The position numbers and the translations under genes are program-made. The notes beneath the pieces were generated by a model. That model was not told the origin of the DNA. It searched no databases and saw nothing but the letters and a program-made list of their open reading frames with translations. Positions 29,389-38,006 of a stretch of DNA of 64,000 nt are shown here, piece by piece (within the stretch, counting starts at the first letter, position 1; every line of letters begins with the position of its first letter). The DNA is taken from assembly GCA_963745675.1 (NCBI GenBank), contig CAVUYM010000014.1, positions 83,783 to 147,782 on the forward strand. Direction: 5' to 3'. The DNA comes from JAUIIK01 sp963745675 (lineage in GTDB: Bacteria > Chloroflexota > Chloroflexia > Thermomicrobiales > CFX8).

Positions 29389-30594
29389 TTGGAGCAGCAG
29401 GATCTTGAGCCTACTGAAGTAAGAAAGCGAAGCTCTCGACGGGCTACGCTAACGCCGATGTCGCTCTTTCTCGTGCTGGTTGTGCTTTATCTCGTCATTC
29501 AAGTACGAATCGTCGTCTTGCTGCTGTTGTTCTCTATCCTCTTCGCTACCTTAATCGAACGTCCCGTCCTGCGCCTCGAGCGTTATGGATTCCCTCGTGC
29601 CGGGGCAATACTGGTTGTGTATCTCGCGATAATTGCAATCGGCACAGGCGTATTTTTGATCGTTGTTCCGCCAATCACTTCTGAGGCATTGCGTTTTTGG
29701 GACGAAGCTCCCATGCTGCTAGAGGATCTCGCTGAGGAGTGGCGTACAAGCGGAAATTCTTTCCTTTCGACGACCGGCTATCGGGTGGCGACGCAGTTGC
29801 AATTTCGGATAGAAAACCCGCCCCCGCCGACCGGCTCGACGGCGATTGGTCTCGTTACTGGCGTTGGTGGCGCACTGTTTGGACTTGTCTCTACCTTCGT
29901 CATTGGCTTCTACTATCTCATGGAGAAGTCCCTTTTTCGCAAGTTCACGCTTGACCTGATCCGGCCAGATAATCGCGAATGGGTCAACTCCGTCTGGGAC
30001 AACGTTGAGGCGAAATTGGGTGACTGGTTGCGCGGCCAGATTTTTCTGATGTTGATCATTGGACTGGCAGCGGGCGCCTGGTACGCAATTCTCGACGTGC
30101 GCTTCTGGCTCTTGCTGGGGCTAGTGGCGGGAATCACTGAAGCGATGCCGATCATCGGACCCTGGATCGGCGGGATCCCGGCTGTCATGCTGGCGCTGGT
30201 AGATTCCTGGGAGAAGGCGATAGCGGTAGCTATCTTCCTGGCGGTGTTGCAGTTGCTGGAAAATACGATCCTGGTACCGCGCGTGATGCGGGGAACAATC
30301 GGGCTGTCGCCACTGGCGGTCTTCGTTGCCGTGCTCGCCGGCGGACAGTTTGCCGGACCGCTTGGCGCGTTACTGGCTCTCCCAATTGCAGCGACAATCC
30401 AGGTCATCATCGTTGAAGTTTTTCGCGCCCGTGAGAAGGAACTGGCATTTGAACAGCAATTCACACCTTCGTTTTTTGTGCCCGACTGGCGCTCAATCCT
30501 GACCCAGTTTCGGGGACCAGACAACGCTCCTCAAGCGCCTCCAAAGGACGAACGAGAATCGACGCCGCAGAAGGGCGACGGAGATACGGACTGA
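29389..30594 (+). CDS. AI-2E family transporter (PF01594-type permease)
   Basis: About 400 residues with some eight membrane segments in the AI-2E exporter arrangement: paired N-terminal helices (LFLVLVVLYLVI, VVLLLLFSILFA), a central soluble loop, and C-terminal segments with the family-typical GAWYAILDVRFWLLLGLVAG, PIIGPWIGGIP and PRVMRGTIGLSPLAVFVAVL. Members include quorum-signal exporters and Na/H antiporters, so the cargo is open. TTG 29389 gives the longest frame; ATG 29458, at the first membrane helix, is a plausible alternative. Confidence 0.85.
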   Translation: MEQQDLEPTEVRKRSSRRATLTPMSLFLVLVVLYLVIQVRIVVLLLLFSILFATLIERPVLRLERYGFPRAGAILVVYLAIIAIGTGVFLIVVPPITSEALRFWDEAPMLLEDLAEEWRTSGNSFLSTTGYRVATQLQFRIENPPPPTGSTAIGLVTGVGGALFGLVSTFVIGFYYLMEKSLFRKFTLDLIRPDNREWVNSVWDNVEAKLGDWLRGQIFLMLIIGLAAGAWYAILDVRFWLLLGLVAGITEAMPIIGPWIGGIPAVMLALVDSWEKAIAVAIFLAVLQLLENTILVPRVMRGTIGLSPLAVFVAVLAGGQFAGPLGALLALPIAATIQVIIVEVFRAREKELAFEQQFTPSFFVPDWRSILTQFRGPDNAPQAPPKDERESTPQKGDGDTD

Positions 30595-30700
30595 TACGGA
30601 ATCGGCGGAACCTTAGCGGGCACGTCGGCGTTCTGGACATGAGTGTTCATCACGCCCGAGCTCGGCACCTCGTGCCTTCTCTATGAATGCTTGCGTCAGT

Positions 30701-31960
30701 TCACGCCTGATTTGCACCATACGCGAGCTTGCGGAGTCCTGCAGCCATCAGCGTGACGCCGTCGGCGGCGTGTTCGGGGTAGGTGAATTCCTCGGGAGTG
30801 TGGCTACGACCGTCCTTCGATTGCACAAACAGCATCACCATCCGGCTGAATCCGGCCATGCGGTTGGCGTCGTGTACCGCTCCGCTTGGCATGAGCGTGT
30901 GATTGATGCCTTGCTCGGACGCAGCTTCGTCGAAGATGTCGACTAATTCGGGATCAGATATGCGCGGTGGCTGTTCCGCCCCGTGTGTCCAGCTGAACTC
31001 GATATCGCGCCGTTCGCAGACTTCCCGGACGGTAGCTTCGTGGCGAGCATACAGGAGCGTGCGTGTGTCAGGATCGGGGTGCCGGGCGTCGATCGTGAAA
31101 TAGACCTGATCCGGCACAATTGCCGAGCCGTTTGGTTCAACGTTCATTCGACCAACGGTGGTAACAGCAGGTCGCCCCATGCGGTGAGCAGTGTTGATGA
31201 CTGTTGAAATGATCTCGGCGGCGGCGGCCATCGGATCGCGGCGAGTATCCATTGGACGCGCTCCAGCGTGGTCGGCTCGACCTCGGAGGGTGACGTGATA
31301 CTGGCGGATTCCGGTGATGCCAGTGACGACGGCGACCGGGATGCCAGCCTGTTCAAGGATTGGACCCTGCTCGATATGTAGCTCGATGAAGATGTCGATG
31401 TCGTCGCGCTTGATCGCAGGAATGGCATCGAGGTCAAAACCTGCCTGCAGCATCACGTCGCCGATCTTTTCTCCGTCGTAGCTAATGACCGTTTCCAGAT
31501 CCTCGGTACTGATCGCTCCTGCGACAGCTCGTGAGCCCCAGTGGTGCGTGGTCGGGAAACGGCTGGACTCTTCTTCGCAAAATGAGACGATTTCGATGGT
31601 GCGCTCGGGTTGACCGAAGCGTGTCAGTAGTTCCTTCACAGCGAGGATGGGAGAAATGACGCCAAGCGCACCATCGTAGCGCCCGCCTGGAAGCTGCGAA
31701 TCGATATGCGAGCCGGTCAAGATGACGCCGCGACCGGCATCGTTCGAACCCTCGACGCGTCCCCAGACGTTCCCGACGGCATCCCAGCGGGTTTCCATCC
31801 CGGCATCCTGCATCCATCGTTCGACCTGTCGTTGTGCGTCAAACCAGGCATCCCCATAGACGGGACGCCAAACTCCAGTTTCTCCGTGCGCGCCGTGTAC
31901 GGCGAGTGTCATGATGTAGTCCTCGACAGTGGCAGGATCGATAGCTATTTGCTCGGTCAT
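30701..31960 (-). CDS. hyuC: M20-family N-carbamoyl-L-amino-acid hydrolase/allantoate amidohydrolase
   Basis: Dinuclear-metal amidohydrolase that would cleave N-carbamoyl amino acids to free amino acid, CO2 and ammonia. Metal-site motifs are visible: GSHIDSQ, GRYDGALGV, CEEESSRF and ELHIEQGP, plus the dimerisation region GRADHAGARPMDTRRD. ATG 31960 is chosen over an upstream start because it avoids overlap with hyuB, whose stop is 13 bp upstream, and it has AAGGGA nearby. As the last gene of the hydantoinase run it supplies the second step of hydantoin degradation; this assignment rests on context. Confidence 0.82.
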   Translation of the reverse strand: MTEQIAIDPATVEDYIMTLAVHGAHGETGVWRPVYGDAWFDAQRQVERWMQDAGMETRWDAVGNVWGRVEGSNDAGRGVILTGSHIDSQLPGGRYDGALGVISPILAVKELLTRFGQPERTIEIVSFCEEESSRFPTTHHWGSRAVAGAISTEDLETVISYDGEKIGDVMLQAGFDLDAIPAIKRDDIDIFIELHIEQGPILEQAGIPVAVVTGITGIRQYHVTLRGRADHAGARPMDTRRDPMAAAAEIISTVINTAHRMGRPAVTTVGRMNVEPNGSAIVPDQVYFTIDARHPDPDTRTLLYARHEATVREVCERRDIEFSWTHGAEQPPRISDPELVDIFDEAASEQGINHTLMPSGAVHDANRMAGFSRMVMLFVQSKDGRSHTPEEFTYPEHAADGVTLMAAGLRKLAYGANQA

Positions 31961-31973
31961 ATTCGTTTTCCCT

Positions 31974-33584
31974 TCAATCAGACCCAAGCGTTGCGGCTGC
32001 TTGCGCCACCCCGTACCCTCCACCGCCCCCTGTATGAGCCATGAAGACTTCTCCTCTTTTGAGCGTCACGCTGGTGGATGACATGAGTGCTTCCGTCGTG
32101 CCGTCGCCGCGTTGGACGCTGAAGGCTCCCGGTGCGCCGGTGTCACCACCGAGGACGCCGGCGACTCCACGTTCGAAGCGATCGGAGTATGCGGAGATGA
32201 CGACGCCGTCCTTGAGCGCTTCGTAACCGCGCCGGACGCCATGGCCCCCATGTTGCGCACCGGCACCTCCGGAACCGTAATCAAGCTCGTAGTTCACGAC
32301 GCGAAAATACGGGTATTCCGATTCGAGTGCCTCGACGGGAGCGTTGGCGCAGTTCGAGAGCGGGTTGTCGAGGCCGTTCATACCGGGGAAATCCGGTCCT
32401 GCGCCCCAACCTCCACCGAGGATCTCGATGACGACACCATATTCACCCGTTGCCGGGTCGAGGTGGCTAAGCGAGATGGCCGTCGTCGTATCAAAGCCTG
32501 GCGAGATGATGTGTTCGGGGACGGCAGCACTGAGCGCTCGAATGATCGCATTGTGGACGCGGCAGGCTGGTCCCATCCTGGCTCGGACCGCTGCGGGAGA
32601 GCGCGGATTCAGGATTGATCCGTAGGGTATTTCGACGCTGATCGGGCGGTTGCAGCCGCCGTTGAATGGAATGTCATCATCGTGGAGGACACCGCGGATC
32701 GCGCCCTGAACGGCTGAAATTGTCGAGGCGTAAGGGCAGTTGATGTTTGCTGGAACCTGATCTCCTGTGCCGGTGAAATCGACGTGAATTTCATCGTCAT
32801 GGACTTCGACCCGAGCGCGGATGGGCACCGGATCGAGGCCCCATGCGCTGGCTTCGATTGCGTCTTCACCGACATAGATTCCGTTTGGAATCTCCCGGAT
32901 ACCGTCACGAATGCGCCGCTCCGCATAGTCCTGAAGACCGGCCATTGTGTCGCGTACCGTATCGAGGCCGTAGCGCTCGACAAGCTCGTTGAGCCGCCGG
33001 TCGGCGGTGTTGTTTGCCGAGAATTGGGCGTTGAGATCGCCAATGACTTTCTCAGGAACGCGCACGTTGCCCCGAATGAATGTCTCGACGAAGCCGCCGT
33101 CCCAGTCGCGCGAGCGGCTGAAACGGGAAGCCTGGAAGCGTAACCCCTCCTGGTAGAACTCAGTGGCGGCAGCGTTGAGCCCGGGCATGCCGCCACCGAC
33201 TTCGACGTGATGGGCGACGCTGGCGGCAAATCCCAGCAAGTCACCATCGACGAATACTGGCGTGTAGAGAAAGATGTCCTGAAGATGCTGCCCGCCGGTG
33301 AACGGGTCGTTCATCAGAAAGGCATCGTCTGGAGTCAAACTATCGAAGTCGAAGCGGGCTTGCACTGGCTTGAACGCTTCAGAAATGCCTCCAGTCTGCA
33401 TCGGGATCATTTCGGCCTGGGCGACGACGTTGCCGTCAACATCCAGAATCCCGACCGAGAAATCACGCGCTTCCCTGACCACAGATGAGTAGGACGCTCG
33501 GCGCATGTTCGCCGCCATCTCACGGGCGATCGCCTGGAGGCTCTTGCCGACGATATTCAGGGTAATTGGATCGACAGCGGTCAT
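31974..33584 (-). CDS. hyuB: Hydantoinase B/oxoprolinase family subunit, copy 1
   Basis: HyuB-type subunit of an ATP-dependent hydantoinase or oxoprolinase. Family features are the N-terminal DPITLNIVGKSLQAIAREM, the conserved NDPFTGGQHLQDI, and the C-terminal GDTGAPGAFSV and AHTGGGGGYG. Length of 536 residues fits the family. Its ATG overlaps the hyuA stop by four bases (ATGA), so the two subunits are coupled. The pair should open cyclic amides with ATP; hydantoins are favoured over 5-oxoproline because an N-carbamoylase follows. Confidence 0.87.
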   Translation of the reverse strand: MTAVDPITLNIVGKSLQAIAREMAANMRRASYSSVVREARDFSVGILDVDGNVVAQAEMIPMQTGGISEAFKPVQARFDFDSLTPDDAFLMNDPFTGGQHLQDIFLYTPVFVDGDLLGFAASVAHHVEVGGGMPGLNAAATEFYQEGLRFQASRFSRSRDWDGGFVETFIRGNVRVPEKVIGDLNAQFSANNTADRRLNELVERYGLDTVRDTMAGLQDYAERRIRDGIREIPNGIYVGEDAIEASAWGLDPVPIRARVEVHDDEIHVDFTGTGDQVPANINCPYASTISAVQGAIRGVLHDDDIPFNGGCNRPISVEIPYGSILNPRSPAAVRARMGPACRVHNAIIRALSAAVPEHIISPGFDTTTAISLSHLDPATGEYGVVIEILGGGWGAGPDFPGMNGLDNPLSNCANAPVEALESEYPYFRVVNYELDYGSGGAGAQHGGHGVRRGYEALKDGVVISAYSDRFERGVAGVLGGDTGAPGAFSVQRGDGTTEALMSSTSVTLKRGEVFMAHTGGGGGYGVAQAAATLGSD

Positions 33585-35604
33585 GATGACTCGATTCGTT
33601 CGAGGATGAGATTTGTCGCTTCGTCGAGAGTTACGCGCCAGCCAGGTGGCACGAAGGTAGTGGCAGTCGACTCTTCGATCACGAGCGGTCCGTCTACGGT
33701 GAAAGGCGCCGAGAGCGATGGTCTCCAGTAAAAACGGCAGTTCCTTTCCTCGCCCGCGATGACGATTGGGGCGTACTCAAACTGCGGTTCATCGCCCGAA
33801 GGCGATCGCAGCCGAGATGGCGCGTCGAATGGCTGGCTGAGTGTAAGGCGGTAGGTGACGATTTCAACTGGTTCTTTTGGCGTCGCGTGGCCATAGCGCT
33901 GGCGGTGGAATTCGTGGAATCGTTGCAAGAGCTGGTCGGCTGCTCCCGGCTGGAGATCGTCGACTGTTACCCCAAGAGTTAGTTCGAATCCTTGCCCGCG
34001 GTAGCGCATGTCCAAGCGCGGTCGTCTCCACACAATTTCCAGGTTCGATGCCGAACGCGAGCGTTTCCTGGTGAGCTTGCTCGCGCAGTTCTGCGAAAGC
34101 GCGCTCGAGCCCTGAATAGCCGCGTTCATCAAGAGGCGTTAATTGCGTTCGGGCGAAGTCGCGCTGAAACTGCCCCGCTAGCAGCCCGAAGGCGGAAAGT
34201 AGTCCGGGGAAAGGAGGCACGAGGATGCGATCGATGTTGAGTTGGTCAGCGACGCCAGCGGCGTGAAGCGGACCTGCGCCACCGTATGCGACCAGGGTGT
34301 ACCGGCGTGGATCGTAGCCGCGTTCGGTAGAAACCAGCCTGAGGGCGTTGGACATCGTAACGTCGGCGATCCTGGCGATGCTCTCGGCTGCCTGAAACGA
34401 TGGCTGTCCGATATCCTCGGCTACTCTTGTGATGGCTCTCTGGGCCGCTTCGATGTCGAGATCGAGCCCGCCGCCGAGGAAGTGGCCGGGACGAATAAGG
34501 CCACGAACGACGTTGGCATCAGTCGTCGTAGCTTCTGTGCCTCCGAATCCATAACAAGCGGGTCCAGGATCTGCTCCTGCGCTGCGAGGACCGACCTGGA
34601 GCATGCCACCGCCATCGAGCCAGGCGATGCTGCCGCCGCCTGCACCCACCGTCGCGATGTCGATCATCGGGACGTGCATCGGGAAGCGAGCGATGGTCGC
34701 GTCAGTTGTCATTTCGGGTTCGCCGCCGGTCACGAGGCAGACATCGGTGCTGGTGCCGCCCATGTCCATGGTGATGATGTCACTAATGCCAGCGTCCATA
34801 GCGACGCGGATAGCCCCGGTCACTCCGGCAGCCGGACCGGAGAAGAGCGTCCGGCCCGGATGTTCCCGAACATAACGAGCTGGCAGCAGGCCCCCATTCG
34901 ATTGCATCATCATCACACTGGAAACATCACGTTCGGTTGCCTGCCGTTCCAGATCTTCGAGATATGCCTGGACAACTGGCTTGACGAAGGCATCGATGAC
35001 CGTCGTACTGGCGCGCTCGTACTCCCGAAACTCAGAGACGACCGCACTCGAGCGCGAAACATAGATGTGAGGGAAATCGTTCAGCAATCTGTTCGGCGAT
35101 CCAGGATTCATGGGCCGGGTAGGCGTAGCTGTGGAGGAAGCAGATAGCGATCGACTCGACATCGTGTTGAATCAGGTCGTCGATTGCGGCCCGAGCCTGG
35201 TCTGGATCGATTGACTGGAGGACTTCGCCGCTCGCACTGATGCGCTCGTCGACTTCCTGAATCAGCGACCTGGGAACGAGCGGTTCCGGCTTCCGGTACT
35301 GCAGTTCATAGATGCGCTCTCGATCCTGGCGCTGTAAATCAAGGATGTCGGCGAAGCCGCTCGTGGTCAGTAATCCGGTCCTCGCGCCCTTCCGTTCGAG
35401 AACGGCGTTCGTGGCGACAGTTGAACCGTGGAGCAGAGCTAATCCGGAGCCCACCTCATCGATGATGGTGTCGAGGGCTCGAATGACTGCTTGCGCTGGA
35501 TTCTCCGGCGTCGAAAGCACCTTGGCAGTCGCCCGGACTTCGCCTGCATCATCTATCAGGATCAGATCGGTGAAGGTGCCACCCACTTCTATGCCGACGC
35601 GCAA
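33581..35604 (-). CDS. hyuA: Hydantoinase A/oxoprolinase family subunit, copy 1 (two frame breaks)
   Basis: ATP-binding subunit with an ASKHA-type core: IEVGGTFTDLILID at the N-terminus, TTSGFADILDLQRQDR, MDMGGTSTDVCL, VGAGGGSIAWLD, SAGADPGPACYG, and YGGAGPLHA. The C-terminal domain (MRYRGQGFELT, PGWRVTLDEA) follows. Frame changes near 35060 and near 34020 separate three blocks that together make a normal-length (~674 aa) HyuA, consistent with sequencing indels. It is the second hyuA in the same run; copy 2 at 37999-40098 is intact. The two copies differ in sequence, so they may accept different substrates. Confidence 0.82.
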
Positions 35605-35610
35605 GCCCGC

Positions 35611-36351
35611 CTACTTTCTAAAGAGATAGAGTGCCCAACCGAGAGTTTCCCGGCCCCAGCGAAGATAGTTCTCTCGATAGCGTCCGATCTGCTCAAGCAC
35701 TTCTTTTCGGTCGGGATCGTCGGGATGCTCACGCGCCCATCGTTCGACGGCGTACCACTGGAGCGTCTCGTAGTGATCCCATTCATCGAGGTTGCTGGTT
35801 GTGGCGTACGTTGGTGTCAGGCCGATCTTCTCGCCGGTCTGGATATTGCCTTGATGACTGGAGAAATCGTCCCGTTTCATTCCATCGGCTTGCAAGTAGT
35901 CAGGATCGGGCTCTTTCAACCAGTACGGTTCACCGACGAGAATGTAGCCGCCTGGTTTCGTCCAGCGGGCCAGCGCTCGGAGTGTGCCGGCGTGGCCCTT
36001 CCAGATCCAGCTTGCGCCGAGACAACTGACTGCATCGAAGGATGCGTATGGACCGTCATATTCTGCGCCGTCGATGTGGAGCAGTTCGACATCTGCATCC
36101 GGAACTCGCTCGGCCGCCAGTCGTCTTGCGTCTTCGATAGCATACGGTGAAAGATCGACGCCGACCGCCGAGCAGCCGTAGCGTTCGACGGCCCGCACGA
36201 GGAATTCCGCCTTCCCACAAGCGATATCAAGCAACTTGCCACTCTCGGGAATACTAAGCAGCGCGATCATTGCGTCGATTTTCGCAATGCCGGTGGGGTT
36301 GCAAAGACGATGATGTTTCAGGCTGATGTCGTAGTAGCGGAAACGATCCAT
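35611..36351 (-). CDS. SAM-dependent class I methyltransferase
   Basis: About 247 residues. SAM-binding motifs are LLDIACGKAEF (motif I, with ACGK in place of GCGxG), AVGVDLSPYAIEDA (acidic end of strand 2) and FDAVSCLGASW (motif II). Start MDRFRYYDIS at 36351 is preferred because it begins the conserved region. The gene lies inside the hydantoinase run, 7 bp before hyuA copy 1, so it is cotranscribed. A substrate link to N-methylated hydantoins or amino acids is attractive but unproven. Confidence 0.78.
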   Translation of the reverse strand: MDRFRYYDISLKHHRLCNPTGIAKIDAMIALLSIPESGKLLDIACGKAEFLVRAVERYGCSAVGVDLSPYAIEDARRLAAERVPDADVELLHIDGAEYDGPYASFDAVSCLGASWIWKGHAGTLRALARWTKPGGYILVGEPYWLKEPDPDYLQADGMKRDDFSSHQGNIQTGEKIGLTPTYATTSNLDEWDHYETLQWYAVERWAREHPDDPDRKEVLEQIGRYRENYLRWGRETLGWALYLFRK

Positions 36352-36458
36352 GATGAGTTCCTTCGCAGTCGATCTTCTTGCACTTGATTTAGCACGCAGC
36401 CGACACCCTCGCAACGCCGTGTCGTTCGCACGGGTGGAGTAGCGCTTCTACATCCGTT

Positions 36459-38006
36459 TTAGCGTTCACCAAAGCCGCCACCGCCAGGAGTAGAGAGCGT
36501 CAGGAGGTCGCCGGGTTGGAGCTGGTACTGGCGTTTCGGGTTAATCTCAGTGCCGTTCACGGTAACTGCGCCGACGGAGCCGGAATCGCCGCCCAGTATG
36601 CCCGCCGGACCCTCACGCAAGCGATCGGCGAGGAAAGCCGCCGTCATTGGGCGGTCGGAGACTGAACGGAAGGCGAGATCCTGGCCGTGCCCCCCTGTGT
36701 GAGCACCTGCTCCACCAGACTCGCGCCGGATCTGCTTGCGTTCGACACGTACCGGCGCGAGCGTTTCCATGATTTCTATTGGAGTGTTGGAGACGTTGCT
36801 CGGAAAGCTCAGGCACGAAATGCCATCTTGACTACTAGACGCTCCCTGCCCGCCGTTAAGGAAATAGGCGACGGCGAATTGGCGGCGTCGGTACTCACCG
36901 GCCAGATTCAGGCACCAGAGCGGTGAACCGCTAGGGGCCTGACTTGCTTCAGGCATGATCGGTGCAAGCGCCTGGAAGACCGCAGCGCTCAGGAAATGAC
37001 CGATCATCGCCCGGCCCCCAACTGGAGCGGGATAACGCGGATTGAGGATCGTTCCTTCCGGGGCGCTGACGGTTATCGGGTTGAACGAGCCTTCGTTGTT
37101 CGGAATCTCCGGGCTGGTCAGGCATTTCAGCGGATAGGCGGTGTAGGCGAAGGTGTAGTTTGCGACGGAATTGAGAGCGATGTCGACCTGTTCAGATGTT
37201 CCTTCGTAGTCGCAGTCGATGCCGTCGCCGTCGATGCGGATAGCGAGCTTGATGCGCAGTGGTTGCTCGAAGCCGTCCGGGTGAACTTCACCGTGATACT
37301 CGCCATCGGGAAGGGCCGCGATACGCTGGCGCATGACCGCCTCGGATTGGCGGTGAATCGTCGCTGCGAGGTCAGCGAGGTCGTCGTCCAATTCGTCCAT
37401 CAGGTGAAGCAGCCGGCGCGCAGTGAGTTCATTCGCAACCACCTGGGCCATGATGTCGCCAACGACCTGATCCGGGACGCGCGTATTCTGGCGGAAGAGT
37501 TGGAATAGGAGTTCGTCTGGTTCACCGGCCCGGAAGAGCTTAACCGGCGGAACCTGCAGCCCCTCCTCGAAAATCGTGCGCGCGTCGGCGCTACGAATCC
37601 GGCCACCAATGTCGGGCAGGTGGGCGACGCTGGCAGCGAGAGCGACGATCTCACCATGCCGGAAGATCGGCATGGCCAGTGTGAGATCGGGAAGATGACC
37701 GGTCGCGAGCCAGGGATCATTTGTCGTTAATATGTCGCCGGGTTCGAGTGTGTCTGGCGGAAATCGTTCGAGGAAGTGTCGCACGGTTATCGGCAGTGTT
37801 CCGATGAATGAAGGAATCGCGGCGCTATTCTGAACCAGCGAGCGCCCCTGGCGGTCGAGCAGGACGCAGGCGAAGTCATTGCTTTCCCGGACGAGCGTTG
37901 AGAAGGATGTGCGCCGCAGTGTTGCAGCCGCCTCGTCGACGATCGCGATCAGCCGGTTCCAGAGGATTCGTAGCGTGATCGGGTCGTATCGCTCTCCATT
38001 ATTCAT
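36459..38006 (-). CDS. hyuB: Hydantoinase B/oxoprolinase family subunit, copy 2
   Basis: Intact HyuB-type subunit. N-terminal DPITLRILWNRLIAIVDEA, NDPWLATGHLPDLT, the segment VSAPEGTILNPRYPAPVG, and the C-terminal HTGGHGQDL and STPGGGGFGE are typical. ATG 38006 lies within the last codons of hyuA copy 2 (8-bp overlap), so the subunits are translated together. A partner-specific pairing with copy 2 HyuA is expected. The product is about 515 residues. Confidence 0.87.
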   Translation of the reverse strand: MNNGERYDPITLRILWNRLIAIVDEAAATLRRTSFSTLVRESNDFACVLLDRQGRSLVQNSAAIPSFIGTLPITVRHFLERFPPDTLEPGDILTTNDPWLATGHLPDLTLAMPIFRHGEIVALAASVAHLPDIGGRIRSADARTIFEEGLQVPPVKLFRAGEPDELLFQLFRQNTRVPDQVVGDIMAQVVANELTARRLLHLMDELDDDLADLAATIHRQSEAVMRQRIAALPDGEYHGEVHPDGFEQPLRIKLAIRIDGDGIDCDYEGTSEQVDIALNSVANYTFAYTAYPLKCLTSPEIPNNEGSFNPITVSAPEGTILNPRYPAPVGGRAMIGHFLSAAVFQALAPIMPEASQAPSGSPLWCLNLAGEYRRRQFAVAYFLNGGQGASSSQDGISCLSFPSNVSNTPIEIMETLAPVRVERKQIRRESGGAGAHTGGHGQDLAFRSVSDRPMTAAFLADRLREGPAGILGGDSGSVGAVTVNGTEINPKRQYQLQPGDLLTLSTPGGGGFGER